From Turritopsis dohrnii (Eukaryota; Cnidaria; Hydrozoa; Anthoathecata; Oceaniidae): a stretch of 64,000 nt of DNA. Under the pieces are notes generated by a model. The model was not told where the DNA came from, made no database searches, and worked only from the letters and a program-made list of their open reading frames with translations. The DNA lies in assembly GCA_027922465.2 (NCBI GenBank), contig BQMF02000667.1, positions 93,972-157,971 of the forward strand, written 5' to 3'. Both the position numbers and the translations under genes were made by a program. Shown piece after piece: positions 12,103 to 23,320 of the stretch; the first letter of the stretch is position 1; every line of letters starts with the position of its first letter.

Positions 12103-12139
12103 CCATAGAGATACGAGAAAGAGAAAGAGTCACATTGAA
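12103..12139 (+). repeat. 37-bp exact repeat, inverted partner at 55337-55373
   Basis: CCATAGAGATACGAGAAAGA and the following 17 bases occur again, exactly, as the reverse complement at 55337-55373. An exact 37-base match in non-coding DNA indicates a common interspersed element. Confidence 0.75.
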
Positions 12140-12397
12140 ATGAGTTTCATTGTACCATGCCTGTGTGTTCGACTAGTGTTATATTATTCATGAATATCTG
12201 CTCTTCATTGTTACGTCAAAGCTAACAATAGAAATGACTTTTAAAAATGTTTAAAATTTTTTTTTCGTTCTGGTTTAATCAAAAATAATTGGTTAATATA
12301 ACAATAGCAAACTAACGTTCGTTAATTTATGAAATCTAAAAATAATTAATGCAAAACATTTTTACGACAATAAGCAGCATGTCAAAGCATTTTCAAA

Positions 12398-14201
12398 ATG
12401 GATAGTGGTGACAGTGAGCTTACGAACTTTTGTGACGAATTTGATGAAAATGATATCCTGGAGGAAACTGTTCTTCAAAAATTCGATGAATTTGAGAATT
12501 CAGAAGTCGAAGTACCCGATGACATCACTTTTGAAGACCTAGATCATTTTGAAGAAATAATGCCATCTATTCCAATATTGACGTTCATAGACGAGGAAAA
12601 CGTAACAGTGTCTGTACATGTAACTGAAAAATGTCAGCAACAGAAGAAGATATATAAGTGCACCAACTGTTCAAAATCATATGTTAAACAATTTCATTAT
12701 GCTAAACATCTAAGCATATGTGGTAAGTATATATGTAATACTATTATTTTGATTCACATAAAAGACTTTCAGCTTGTCAAAAATAAATAAACCCCAGGTA
12801 CCAGGAAAAAATAGAAGGTTTACTTCACAGCAGTTTACCTTAGCCTTATATAAATGAAATATATGTATCAATAGTGTCAACATTGTAGGAAATCACTAAT
12901 AATTTAGTAATTTAAAATTTTTAGTTTCACAAACACCAGCTGGTTTCCACCAAGCATCACTTAGTGCTACAACAGCAGCGGAGACTGACAAAGATCTAAA
13001 TTCCAAGCCAACTACTGTTAAACAAAAGAAAATCAACAAAAAAGGTTAGGCAAAATACAAAATGTATTTCTTTACTGATGAAAGTTCGTACTTTATATAC
13101 TCAATATAATCATACTAATATTTTTTAGACCAGATAACAACTACAGATGAAGAACTTTTTCAAGTGTCCAATGCAATGGTTATTAAAAGTTTGGAAAGTA
13201 TCATTTCGAACCCAATGAACAACAGAATTACAGGTGCACTTTACAACAAAGGCAATAAAACACGTGATTTGGCTAAAGAAGTATTGACAATCTTCAGAGA
13301 GTGTCCCGAAATGCTCAACAATAAGAGGCAAGAAATTGTTGGAAGTGTTGCTGTTCCTATCATGAATACAAAGTTCATGAACTGCACAAGCAGAGAAAAC
13401 ATGTGGACAAACATGTTAAGCATTATGCAAGATTCCAACTTGTCAACAAAGTGGGAGGATATTTTGTCGTTACTCGCTAAACAACCTGAAAAAAGTATTT
13501 TTCAAACATTTTACTACCACTTATGCATGTCAGTAGCTAAACTAGTAATTGAACATCAAAACCGAAATACCAGAGAGACTGTTGTGTCACAAGACTTAAA
13601 ACTAACAGACAGTGAGCAGCAAGTTGTATATTATGTTGCTGGCTATATCGTATATTCTCTTACGAAGAAATACTTAAAAATAATGAGAAGTAATCCCCAA
13701 AATATTGCTGCATCAACATGTGTCACATTTTTAAATTCTTTAAAAATTGTTGGTGAACCTAAAGGTAATAGCTTCTTAGAATTTACCAAAAGTTGGGTAA
13801 ATATTTGTGATAGAGGAGGCCTGGTAAAAGTTAAAGATGAGATGTTTTTACTCATACGAAGGATTGAAAATGCTGTAAGAACATCCATGAATGTCAATTT
13901 TCTGAAAAGATACAGTGGCGAAGATCTCCGAGATGGGATATTCAAGGAAATTGGAAGAAGTGATGTTGTTCAAATGTATTGGGACAGTTTGACTCGTAAT
14001 ATTGGAAACAAATGCCTTAAAGAAGTTTTGAAACGACAGATCATTACAAAGTGGATAGATATTAGAGCAAAGGCATTTGTTGAAGCATATGTGCAAGTAC
14101 TTCGGAGACGTCTTAATAAAGTAAGTGCAGAAGAAAAGGGAAAAAAATCCATTCAAATCTCGAAAATGGCAGAACCAGCAATGAGAAAGACTCTCACTTA
14201 A
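12398..14201 (+). CDS. Three-exon zinc-finger protein, transposon-related
   Basis: The phases join exons 12398-12722, 12925-13044 and 13129-14201 with no stop, giving 505 residues. Donors are GTAAGT and GTTAGG, and acceptors are TTTTTAG and TTTTTTAG; both introns are phase 1. The N-terminus (residues 1-80) is strongly acidic. A single C2HC-type finger follows (YKCTNCSKSY, then H-x4-C, about residues 87-108), cut by the first intron. After a low-complexity linker the C-terminal 350 residues are helical and lysine-rich, with QQVVYYVAGYIVYSLTKKY near residue 310. I recall Y-x-A-G-Y-(I/V)-x-x-S-x-x-K-K-Y motifs in uncharacterised cnidarian and sponge transposon-related proteins, but no catalytic triad is evident. 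The reading frame is intact, unlike most neighbours, so this may be a live or domesticated gene. Confidence 0.7.
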
Positions 14202-15718
14202 TATTGAATAAGTGACCACCTAAGTTCTGGTTTATGATTCTTTTCTTTAAGTTTTGCCTAATCAAGTCTCAATTGTTTCTTTTTGTGGTTGGAATAATTC
14301 TATCTTTTTCAAGTAAGCATGAAAAATTTTCTGGAAAAACTTTTCCATGGCTGACGAGCCATTATTTCTAGCCTAAGTTTTTTGTTTTATTTGTACTTGA
14401 TACTTTTAGTGTCTGAAAACTTTCAGGCATAAAGTAACAGAATTGTAAACCTGAGCTTTTTTGGTGGTTCTAACAAAGAAAAACTGTATTTATTCCAGGA
14501 TATGGTTTGATTTGTGTTGAAACTAGATGAATTGCAACATATTTGTTTGTACATTTGTGTTATAACTGTATTAAATTAGTTCGTTGACATATCACTTTTA
14601 TTATCAACCCATTTTAAGGTTTTAAAATCTGAGGCCTTTCAGAACATAAGTACTTTTATATTTATTGCTGGCCTACAAAGAATATAATCTCAGCGGGCAA
14701 ATTTGATGTAAAATAACTACGGAGGAGCACATTTTTATAGACAGTCGTACAAGTTTGAAGTTTACGCAACATTACAAAACACTTCTCCACAGTGCCTTTT
14801 CGAAGATTTTTTTCACTGGGAAGTATTTTATACTACATGCTATTGCCGGTATCAGAAAGTGTGTACGTTGGGGAGTAACACATCGTAAGAAAGAAACGTT
14901 CGTGGTATTTAAGTAAGTAAGTCAACGTTTAATCCCGCAAAATATTTCAAAATCTTCTGCAAATGTTTACTCTCACGAAATATTTCAAATTCCCAAGGAA
15001 ATTTTATTGAATGTTATTTGACATTTCCCCCGGCTAATCGTGATACTTGAAATGATATTCTCTCGAAAGTTTTTGTCCACGAAATGCTAAAAATTGGCGA
15101 TTGGCTGAACCGCCAGTTTTTTCCTTTAAAAGTGATCTGGGAGCGATTTTCAGGATAATTACATTTTAATTTTTGAATTTCTCCAGTGTTCAGGTTGTTG
15201 GGATTATTAAAAACAGAACCAAGTTTCAGGTTTTGCTAGGTATTCTATTAATAACAACAATAATAACGACTTGACCAATCACATCCACATCACCGCTATG
15301 GTACATATACTAATCCGTGTTTTAATCTCACTTTCAAATCATGGTATAAATAACAGTTAATAAAACACGAGGTCTTCAAGGAAATTCAGTTTATCCGTTT
15401 TGTTAGAAAACTAGTGAAATCACAAAATAAAAATTTCTGGAAGCACTGAAGCCGATCTTTCACTATGCGGAATATGTTTACGCCATAAAATGGCAATAAA
15501 ATGGTTCAAATTTTGATCAGGTGGAGGAAACCAATAGCCGCTCCGCGCTAAATATTCCCTGTAGCGTAAAAGCACTTAAGGAGATCGACGAAACAGTTTC
15601 AGTTAGACACTAGAAATCATCTAAAAGTATCAAGAAAAAAGGTTCTAGTTAAGGCGAGTTCGAATTGTCTGTGTTCGAATTACAAAAAAAAAAACCAATA
15701 ACAAAAAAAGACAAACCG
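14202..15718. other. Intergenic region with one MITE
   Basis: Convergent 3' ends of the genes on either side face each other here. The only structured feature I see is the inverted-repeat element at 14691-14820. A short AACAACAATAATAACG run lies near 15250. No other gene recognised. Confidence 0.5.
14691..14820. mobile_element. MITE-like inverted-repeat element, family 1 copy A
   Basis: The left end CAGCGGGCAAATTTG and right end ATTTTTTTCACTGGG are imperfect inverted repeats. Inside them GGAGGAGCACATTTT pairs with the reverse complement of ACACTTCTCCACAGTG. It resembles the element at 33582-33707 in layout and sequence, so the two define a small non-autonomous family. Confidence 0.6.
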
Positions 15719-18700
15719 TTATACAAAATATTTACAAACGTTGTTTACATTAAAAAGGTGTATAAGGCTGACTTTGTCTTTTTTTGGTAACCTTGTATCA
15801 GCCAAATCAATTGATGCACGATTATCAGGTCGACCACAAGTGTTACCACGCAAATCTCCGATGAACTCTGATTTTATAACATTAAGTACTACTTCCTGAT
15901 ATTGGAACTGGTCTAGAGTAGGGTTATCGCTGCAGCCACCACTTCTACGATGACGTGCAAAATGCTCCTCAAGAGGGTCTTGTGAGAATTTTTCACTTAG
16001 GACGTACTTTACCCCTGGCTCTGAAAGTAGTAGTTTGCATTGCTCAATGAACGACTTGACTAAAAATAAATGAAGTAAAATATGGTTGAAACCTCTACAC
16101 TATCATTATTTAGCACCCACTATTCACTGAAATACTTACTGGTAATGTGCCAACCAAAGTCGGTCTGAAAACTTAGACAAAGTCTGTTTTTTTCTTCTTG
16201 GGTCAAACCAACTGTATCATTAGCCGATCTTCGCCAATCATCCAGATACTTTAATACGCTCTCCAAGAACTATAATTAAGCATTAAAGAAATTACTCTTA
16301 CTTTTACAAACCAAAAATTACAATAACCATTAGCATGCATTGAATTGGTACATCAGTATATTGCTGGTAATGTATCATCAATCATCAAAAATGTGGGCGG
16401 AGGGTTAACTTTAGTGAAGTTTCTTACCTCAAACCTAGGATCAGTTATTGATGTAAATGGTCTACGGTCAGCTTTAGTCCAGCCTTCCCTACGCATAACA
16501 TTTAGGCAGTCAAAAGCCCGATCAAAAAGTTTGATAAACTTTATGGTAACTATGGTGGTGTGAAGACCTTGCTCTTCTAAGCCACGGGCAACAGTGTTGC
16601 TAAGAACCTTAAACAAAAGAAGAATTAACCAATGGACAAAGTGGATGGTGGTATTTACTTCAGAAAAATTAAAATCTTTACCTGTGCTGCAAGTTTGACA
16701 TTCATTCTTAGTCTAGGCTGCAGGTGTTTATGATCTTCTGTCAATTCATGTAATCGTCGGAGACCAAGAGCAGCAGGATTCTGTAATAAATCCCATTCAT
16801 ATATGTCAATAATTTGCTGCCAGCTGATGTCATTATGTTCCACCTAGTAGAAAAACAGAACAGAGTTATTTTTGTATAAATTATGCCTGACACTACAGTA
16901 ATATTTTTCACTACACTTCAAGTTAGTAAATTTCAAATAAGATACATACATGTAGATTCCGACAGTTATTATTACAAAGAGAATTTTCCAAATTGTTCCT
17001 AGTTGTTTTCATCAGATGTGGAACGTCGGAGAAGAAAAATATCTTTCTTGATTCTGCAAATAAGTTCTAAGTCCAGTTTTGGTCGTCAGTAGCATTGATT
17101 TTAAACAATTTCCTATTGGGTGAGGCACCATCACATACCCAAGCACGAACCAGAAATCCTACAGATTCCAAGATGGCAGTAGCTTCCCAAACAATTGGGA
17201 ACAGTTGGTCAGCTGTAAATCCTAACCCTGCATGATATCCAAATGGATAGCACAGCTTTGAAAAGATGCCACGTACCATGAAGACATTTACATATGTTGC
17301 AAATTCCCTGTCATCTGTAACCTGGTCACACCTGTCAACAAATCTTTTAATCTCCTCATTCATATCGCCCATCTCGGTAAAACCAACAACTTTTCCAGAT
17401 CCCTTTCGATATACCAATCCAGATTTGATTTTCATTTCGTCAAAAATTAAGGATACATTTTTTTTATATTCCTGAGGATTCTCAATATCAGAATCATCGA
17501 TCAGCCTGTCAATAATGTCTGCATTAAATCCACTTTGAGGCTCTGTAAAATTAATGTACTTTTTCAAAGTGTTAACGTGCAGTAGTACAAGAAAGTTATT
17601 CCGTTTACTAGCAATTTGTCTGTATGCAGCAGGTGATGTTAGGTAGACACTCAAACACCACCTTATGATAAGTGGGTGCCACTTCATGGTACGTTTGTTA
17701 GATTTTGATGAATGTTCCAGTTGTTGCTTCCAAAGAAGGTACTGGGGTGTGTCTTCTGGAAAATCAGGACAATTACTATCCAATAATTGCTTGCAAAGTT
17801 CATGATGATGTTTTCCTAAGGAAACTCCATCTTCTTTGACTAGTTTGTCTATTCTAACAGCATATCGAGCTGCTTTTGCGATTGCAGCCTTCTTCTCAGC
17901 AGCAAACACTTTAATTTTTTCCTGCATTTGCCCAATAGACATATACCGTATGTTGGTTTTAACAGAATCTCTACTTTCAGTTGTGTTCATACTTCTTGAT
18001 CTGTATGTATACAAACTATTCCTGAGTGTTTTACAGGCAGGACAAATACCATCAGTTAAGTTCAAAAGTTCACATTCAACAGCTCGAATAACATCAAAAT
18101 TTCCAGAAAATAATTTCGTGTGACCATGGGAAGATTCTACATGAGCAGCTGCACCAGTGCCTTGAACATTCAAAAAGGGCTCTTTAAAATTAAATCGGCT
18201 GTCAATAATATCTTTAAAATCTCTTATACCAGGACAGAGAGAAAGTCTGGAAAATACTTGACAAAATTCATCCATGTTGCTATCTGAAATCAAGTCTGGA
18301 AGACCAGTTTTTTCATGATATGATAAATCAGAATTGTGTACATATAATTTCCAGTTCATGGTATCTGTATTTATTTTCAAAGTAAATGGTACTTCTACTC
18401 CATTGTTACTAAGGAAGGGCTTGTAATATATCCTTTCTTTATCGATATTACCTAACTTTAAAAAATTCAACTCCAGTAACTTTTTATCAAGAACTTTCCA
18501 ATGAACATTTCCCTTAATGGTGTTTTGGTTTGGCTGACAAATTTCACATTGTTTGTCACGGTGAGGTTGAACATGGGCAGCACAAAAGATGCAGTATCTT
18601 GAGTTTTTCTCATACGATCCAGTTTTTTCTTAAGCTTGGTTCCCATTTGTGGTTTAATCGCGTTTATTGGCGTTAAGCAGGTAGATTTTAATCGTGTTAG

Positions 18701-18932
18701 ATTTTTAACTCCAGTGGAAACGTTTTTGACCTTTTGACCCTGAAATATTAACTCCGTTAAACGCGAATAAAATCTCCAAGTTGGAAACAAAATTTTTTGA
18801 TTTCAAAAATGAAATAAACGCCGCGTTTAAATACTCATTTGCCAAGATCAGAAGAAACCGACAAAAATCTTATTCTGGATGAGAAAATATATGCTGATTT
18901 TGTAAGAACATTGTATGTTTTCATAAATCAAC

Positions 18933-20072
18933 ATGGCAGACAAAAAATGTTACTCACTTCACGAAGAAGAATTATTGTCTGAAGAGGTACATTTGTACCC
19001 TTGTCTTTATGACAAAAGTAAAAAAGAGTTATAAAGAAAAAGAAGCTGTAAAAAATGCATGGGGTGCTGTCGCTGAAAAGCTCGAATTCATCAGTTCTGG
19101 TAAGATTTACATGGAAATATTATGAAATATGAAATATGTCAGGCCATGCCTACTGAAGCTCCACTGCATAAAAGTTAATTATTTTGTTAAATACTATATG
19201 GGTACAATTTTGCACCTTATTGAACACCAATGTTATACTGTACGTTTAATAAAAGACTTCTCAAAAAAAGGTACTTGAAAAAGAGAAACGAGCTCAAATT
19301 ATCTAAAAAATCTGGTACCTCCGCAGATGCTGTAGCGAAAGCTGAAAAAAAACATGAAGCCCTATAATTTTCTTGCTTGGCTTGACGATTTTGTACAAAT
19401 GAGAAGAGGGAAAACAAATTTACCCTACTCTCATTCTAACTTGGAAGAATTAAGCGAGTCAGAAGAGTTCTCAGAGCAAGTACAGGAAGAGAACAGTAAC
19501 CTAGAGTCATACGCTGACGAAATCTTTGCTGAAGAAGACGAAACAGATTCTGTTGATGACGAAATCTTTGCTGAAGAAGACGAAACAGATTCTGTTGATA
19601 AAAATGATTTTGGTGTACCTTTAGTCTCTAAAACAAAGAAAACGAGCAAAGTTGGTAAAAAGAGGACAAGAGAAGATGTTACCAGTGAAACGGAGTTCTC
19701 CGTTATAAAGAGTTTACGTGACAGCATTGCGGAAAGGAAGAAGGTCCCAAGCCACAAAGAGGATGACGGAAATGACCTATTTTGTAAAAGTTAGCCGTTG
19801 ATCTCAAAGGTCTTTCCACAAAGTCTAACTTGAAAGTGAAACACGAGATAAGGAATATATTATTCAAATATCAAATGGAGGACCTTGACAACAAAGAACA
19901 AGATCGTGCTAATGCATCATTTCGAGCAAGTACCTATAACGTAGGACTATCCACGCCGATTTCACCGCCATTTTCACCTATTTTATCTAATATGATGCAA
20001 TCAAGTCATTCGCACAATCCAAGAAAGGAAAATATTCACGTTGATGGAAATAGCACTTTTCATATGTTGTAA
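18933..20072 (+). pseudogene. Harbinger MADF/BESS-type accessory protein
   Basis: Exon 1 starts at 18933 (MADKKCYSLHEEELLSEEVH) and codes the first half of a MADF domain, LYPCLYDKSKKE then KNAWGAVAEKLEF after an extra T near 19030. It ends at a GTAAG donor near 19100. The second exon (about 19255 on) finishes the MADF (KKRNELKLSKKSGTSADAV, WLDDFVQMRRG) with another frameshift near 19367, then an acidic linker with a duplicated 14-residue unit. After a further shift near 19790 a BESS-like tail follows (LKGLSTKSNLKVKHEIRNIL). In Harbingers the second protein of Myb/MADF type binds the termini and brings the nuclease into the nucleus. Three shifts suggest inactivity. Confidence 0.7.
19516..19599 (+). 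repeat. Exact 42-bp tandem duplication in coding sequence
   Basis: Two identical 42-bp units (19516-19557 and 19558-19599) each encode DEIFAEEDETDSVD in the acidic linker of the Harbinger accessory protein. The exact identity points to a recent in-frame duplication. Confidence 0.9.
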
Positions 20073-20123
20073 ATATATATATTTTATTAGATAAGAAACC
20101 ATACATAGAAACAATATTTTTTT

Positions 20124-21533
20124 CTACATTCGCGCTGAATAATGGGAAGTTCTCCTGATATAATCAAGTTGCCAAGAAACACTTCCTTCCTCACTGTTGA
20201 CATAGTCTTTTAACTTTTCTCTTGTTTCTAATCCACTTCTACCATATCTTGAACCACGCACTTGTCGAATATCCATCAAACCATTTGCATTGGCATTCAT
20301 TGAACGCCAATGACCTTCAATAATGTTGCCATTCTGGTCTTCTGAGTCTACAAACCCAGCTGGAGAATAATAAGCATTTTCCGTTTTCCTTAAGTAGTTG
20401 TGGAGTGCCAAACAAGCTAAGGTATACTTTTCAACATTTTCAACTGTTGCTCTGACAGGCTTTTGAAAAATTCTCCATTGCGCTGACAAAATACCAAAAG
20501 CATTCTCAATTACCCTACGACATCTCGAATGACGGTAGTTATAAATGCGCTGCTCTTCAGTAGCACCTTTCCCTGGATATGGTCTCATCAACCACTGTTT
20601 AAGAGGAAAAATTTCATCGCCAAGTAAGAAATAGGTTAGCGCTACATCATTTCTCTCCCATAAGCAGCTCTCAACTGGAACATTTAACAAGTCATCATCA
20701 AACTGCTGGCCCATTTCTGAATTTGCCAAGACACCACTATCGTTATTGCTACCGTACTGACCCAGATCAAAAACAGTGAAACAATAAGCAGCATCACAAA
20801 CGGCCAGAAGTACTATACTAAAAAATCTTTTGTAGTTGTAATACAAAGTTCCACTTCCTTTGGGACATTCAATTTGTATGTGTTTTCCGTCAATGGCACC
20901 AATAACATGGGGCATGTTCCATCTCTCGTCAAATTGCTTTGCAATAGATAGCCACTCTTCATGTGTTTTTGGAGCTACCAGATAATCATTTTTGAGGCAT
21001 TTGTATATTGCTTCGCATGTCTCAGCGATAATTTTCCTGACAGTAGCTTTGCCAATTCGAAACGAATAGCTCAATGACTGTTGTGCGTCACCGCTAGCCA
21101 AAAACCTTAAAGTTAAAGTCAGGCGTTCTGCTGGAGGTATACATTTTCTCAATCTTGTGTCTTGTTTTGTTATATATGGAGACACTAGCGCAAGTAAGTG
21201 CTCAAATCTTTCAGGGGACATTCATGTGTACCTAAAACAAAAACAGCAAAAATATAAATAAATAACACGTTGATAAGTATATGAAATTATTGAAAGGAAA
21301 ATTGAAGAAGAAAATATTTACCTAAAAAAATATTCCCTGTCATGTAGCTTTAATTCTAACACAAGCCGATTGTAGTCTCCAAGTTCTTCTCTTTGCTGAT
21401 ATATACTTCGAACCCAGAACTTGCGTTTTTTACGGATATTTCGGATGTTTCTATTTCTTCTTCGACGTCTTCTCAAAAGCATCAACAACAATAAATATTC
21501 TTCATCTAGTTCTTCCATCTCTCCACTGAACAC
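20124..21533 (-). pseudogene. Harbinger DDE nuclease (HARBI1-like)
   Basis: Exon 1 is 21533-21322, starting MFSGEMEELDEEYLL with an arginine-rich stretch and ending in HDREYFFR. Exon 2 is 21231-20124. Joining the exons gives one in-frame TGA directly before MSPERFEHLLALVSPYI; a CGA to TGA change would explain it. The core has FRIGKATVRKII (helix-turn-helix), IGAIDGKHIQIE (first Asp), DLGQYGSNNDSGVL (second Asp), LGDEIFPLKQWLMRPYPG and CRRVIENAFGIL (Glu region), then a tail to residue about 440. Length and motif order fit a full PIF/Harbinger transposase. If translation can start at the internal Met at 21221, the nuclease core itself is uninterrupted. Confidence 0.85.
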
Positions 21534-22267
21534 TTTCTATTTTACAACGTGTTTAATTTCTGGGGTTAATTTCGTTTCAAGTGGAAATGTTAGCAGGTAT
21601 TATACTGAATAAAATTAACGCGATTCTTTAAAAATAAAATCTGTAAAATTAACGCGATTAAACCACAAATGGGAACCAAGCTTTACAGGTATTGCATAAA
21701 CTTTGCGGAAATACAAAAAATATTTCATATAAGGATAATTAGAGAGAATTACAGATCATATCAATGTTTATTTTACCAAGCATATGCAGAAATGTGTGTT
21801 GGATTAACAAATTTCAGAAATTAATTTAAAAAGGGAAAATGTATGAAAGATGTTGTGACCATTTATAATCATTTTTCATACCAAATAACAGAATTATACA
21901 TCGACAAAAGGAATTCCAGAACCTTTTTTAAAAATATAAAAATATTATATAAAACTTACATTTCTATCTTCAGGTACCACTATGTTCAATGAACCCAAAA
22001 CATCTCTGTAACTTTCGCAAGATTTTGGTTTCAGATAGCCACGATCTAACTTGATTTTGTAACCACATAATCGACATAAATTTGACAATGTCTCCAGATG
22101 CAACTCCATATACCTATACAAGACATCTACTTATAATAATCTGCAATCGTGTGTAACACATTTAACTTGGTAAGTGTGAAAAAAGATTGGGGACGAAATG
22201 TTTCTATGGAAAATTCAATACGGCATCTTTAGAAAGTGAGTAACTGAGTGTACTGTGTGCACATCCA

Positions 22268-22392
22268 CGATTAGTATATGCTCCTCCATTTGGTTCTTTT
22301 TTGGTTTCGCACTGAGAATCTGCCGAAAAACGTCAATGGAGAAGCGCAAGTAATGCAATGTTATTCGTTTGAAATTGGTTAACGATCATTTT
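22268..22392 (+). repeat. Dispersed repeat, partner at 48587-48710
   Basis: About 125 bases from CGATTAGTATATGCTCCTCC to AACGATCATTT are shared with 48587-48710 in the same orientation, with scattered differences. Inside, GCTCCTCC and GGAGAAGCGC-type ends form an imperfect hairpin. Confidence 0.75.
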
Positions 22393-22596
22393 GTAGCAGT
22401 TAAAACAAAAACAAAAAACTTCACGAACACGAAGATAGTTTTTTTTTAAAACGAAGATCTTTAATTTTATTGTTTTAGTCGTTTTCGGAGAAAGATCGTA
22501 TCGTAAAGATTGAATTAACAAGTGTAAGTAAATTCACGGAAGAACTGAATCAGAAATCAAAGTTTTGAGACTGTTTTCGTCTTTTTCCATAATTCA

Positions 22597-23320
22597 TTTT
22601 TGACTGTTTGGTAGGCTGGAACTATACTCATGATAATTTAATAACTTTTTCTATGTTTGCTTTCCGATATGGATAAGAAATCAAGTTTGTGTTTTGTTTT
22701 ATTTTGCTTTCCTTTTTTGTTTGTGTGTATGTGTAGCATTTTGTTTATTATGATATGGTTTTCATTGCTCATGGAAATCTTCTTTTTTATATATATAGTT
22801 TAAAATATATACGAAAGAGTTTAACAAGTCTAAATGCTTGAGTGTTTTGGTAAAGAACAGACTATTAAAATAACGAATGGTATCGAATCTTAGTGGATAA
22901 AGAAGCAACATTAGCAGGTATAATTCCGCATATCATTTACATGGCGTTTTTATTCTTCTTCATAACATATCTTTTCTTTTTTGACTGTTTGGTAGGCTGA
23001 AGCTAAACTCATGATCTTTTAATAAATATTCCCTGTTCCTACTCATATGTTTGCTTCAAGTTTGCGTTCGTTTTTTTAGTTTGCTTTTGTTTGTGCGTAT
23101 ATGTAGCTAAATATGTTTTTATGATAGGTTTATTATTAATAGAAATCTTCTTTTTTAGGTAAAATTAATTATGAAAGAATATATAAATTCGACATTGTAA
23201 TATGAAGGGTGTTTGGTAAAGAACTGACTAATGAAATAACGAATGCTATCGAATCTTATTGGAGTAAAGAAGCAATGTTAGCAGGTATAATTCCGTTTAT
23301 CATTCATATTTCCTTTGGCG
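22597..23320 (+). repeat. Degenerate tandem duplication, about 380-bp unit
   Basis: Unit 1 starts at TTTTTGACTGTTTGGTAGGCTG near 22597 and unit 2 at the same word near 22977. Both continue through a TTTGCTTT segment, TGTAGC, GAAATCTTCTTTTTTA, GGTAAAGAACTGACT-like words and GCAGGTATAATTCCG, ending with GGCGTTTTTATT. Identity is well below that of the young duplications elsewhere. Confidence 0.7.

Larger units (their letters stand above)
11364..12397. other. Intergenic repeats upstream of zinc-finger gene
   Basis: No gene recognised. Contains the second copy of the window-start repeat (11761-11812), two imperfect copies of an ATTCGTCGRRCAT unit near 11980-12050, and the 37-bp repeat at 12103-12139. 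The promoter of the gene at 12398 should lie in the last few hundred bases, but no TATA box could be singled out in this AT-rich sequence. Confidence 0.45.
18633..21682. mobile_element. PIF/Harbinger transposon, 3050 bp, TTA duplication
   Basis: Terminal inverted repeats begin AGCTTGGTTCCCATTTGTGG at 18633 and match the reverse complement ending at 21682 over about 31 bp (to ..TTTAATCGCGTT). The element is flanked by TTA at 18630-18632 and 21683-21685, the standard 3-bp Harbinger target. Inside are the two expected genes, divergent in function: a plus-strand MADF-type DNA-binding protein (18933-20072) and a minus-strand DDE nuclease (20124-21533). It sits within the second exon of the P-element-like gene, so it inserted after that gene existed. 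Confidence 0.9.
15719..22109 (-). pseudogene. P-element-like transposase gene, interrupted by Harbinger
   Basis: Exons on the minus strand are 22109-21960, one large exon from about 21705 to 16950 (containing the Harbinger at 18633-21682), 16843-16682, 16607-16428, 16269-16140 and 16059-15719. Splice sites are consensus and phases agree from the large exon onward. The N-terminus has three zinc-type cysteine pairs: LCRLCG in exon 1, then CNTC and RYCIFC..H..CEIC around the insertion. The core carries SLIFDEMKIKSGLVY (first acidic residues), LCYPFGYHAGLGFTADQLFP and VCDGASPNRKLFK, then SDVPHLMKTTRNN. The C-terminus reads VLSEKFSQDPLEEHF and RRSGGCSDNPT. These match the P-element/THAP9 transposase group, with this zinc module in place of a THAP domain. 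Defects are a TAG at 17067, the insertion, and a one-base frame offset beside it. Confidence 0.75.

Noticed and set aside
17067..17069. In-frame TAG in the P-element-like gene as readthrough
   Set aside because: The gene is also broken by the Harbinger insertion; ordinary decay explains it.
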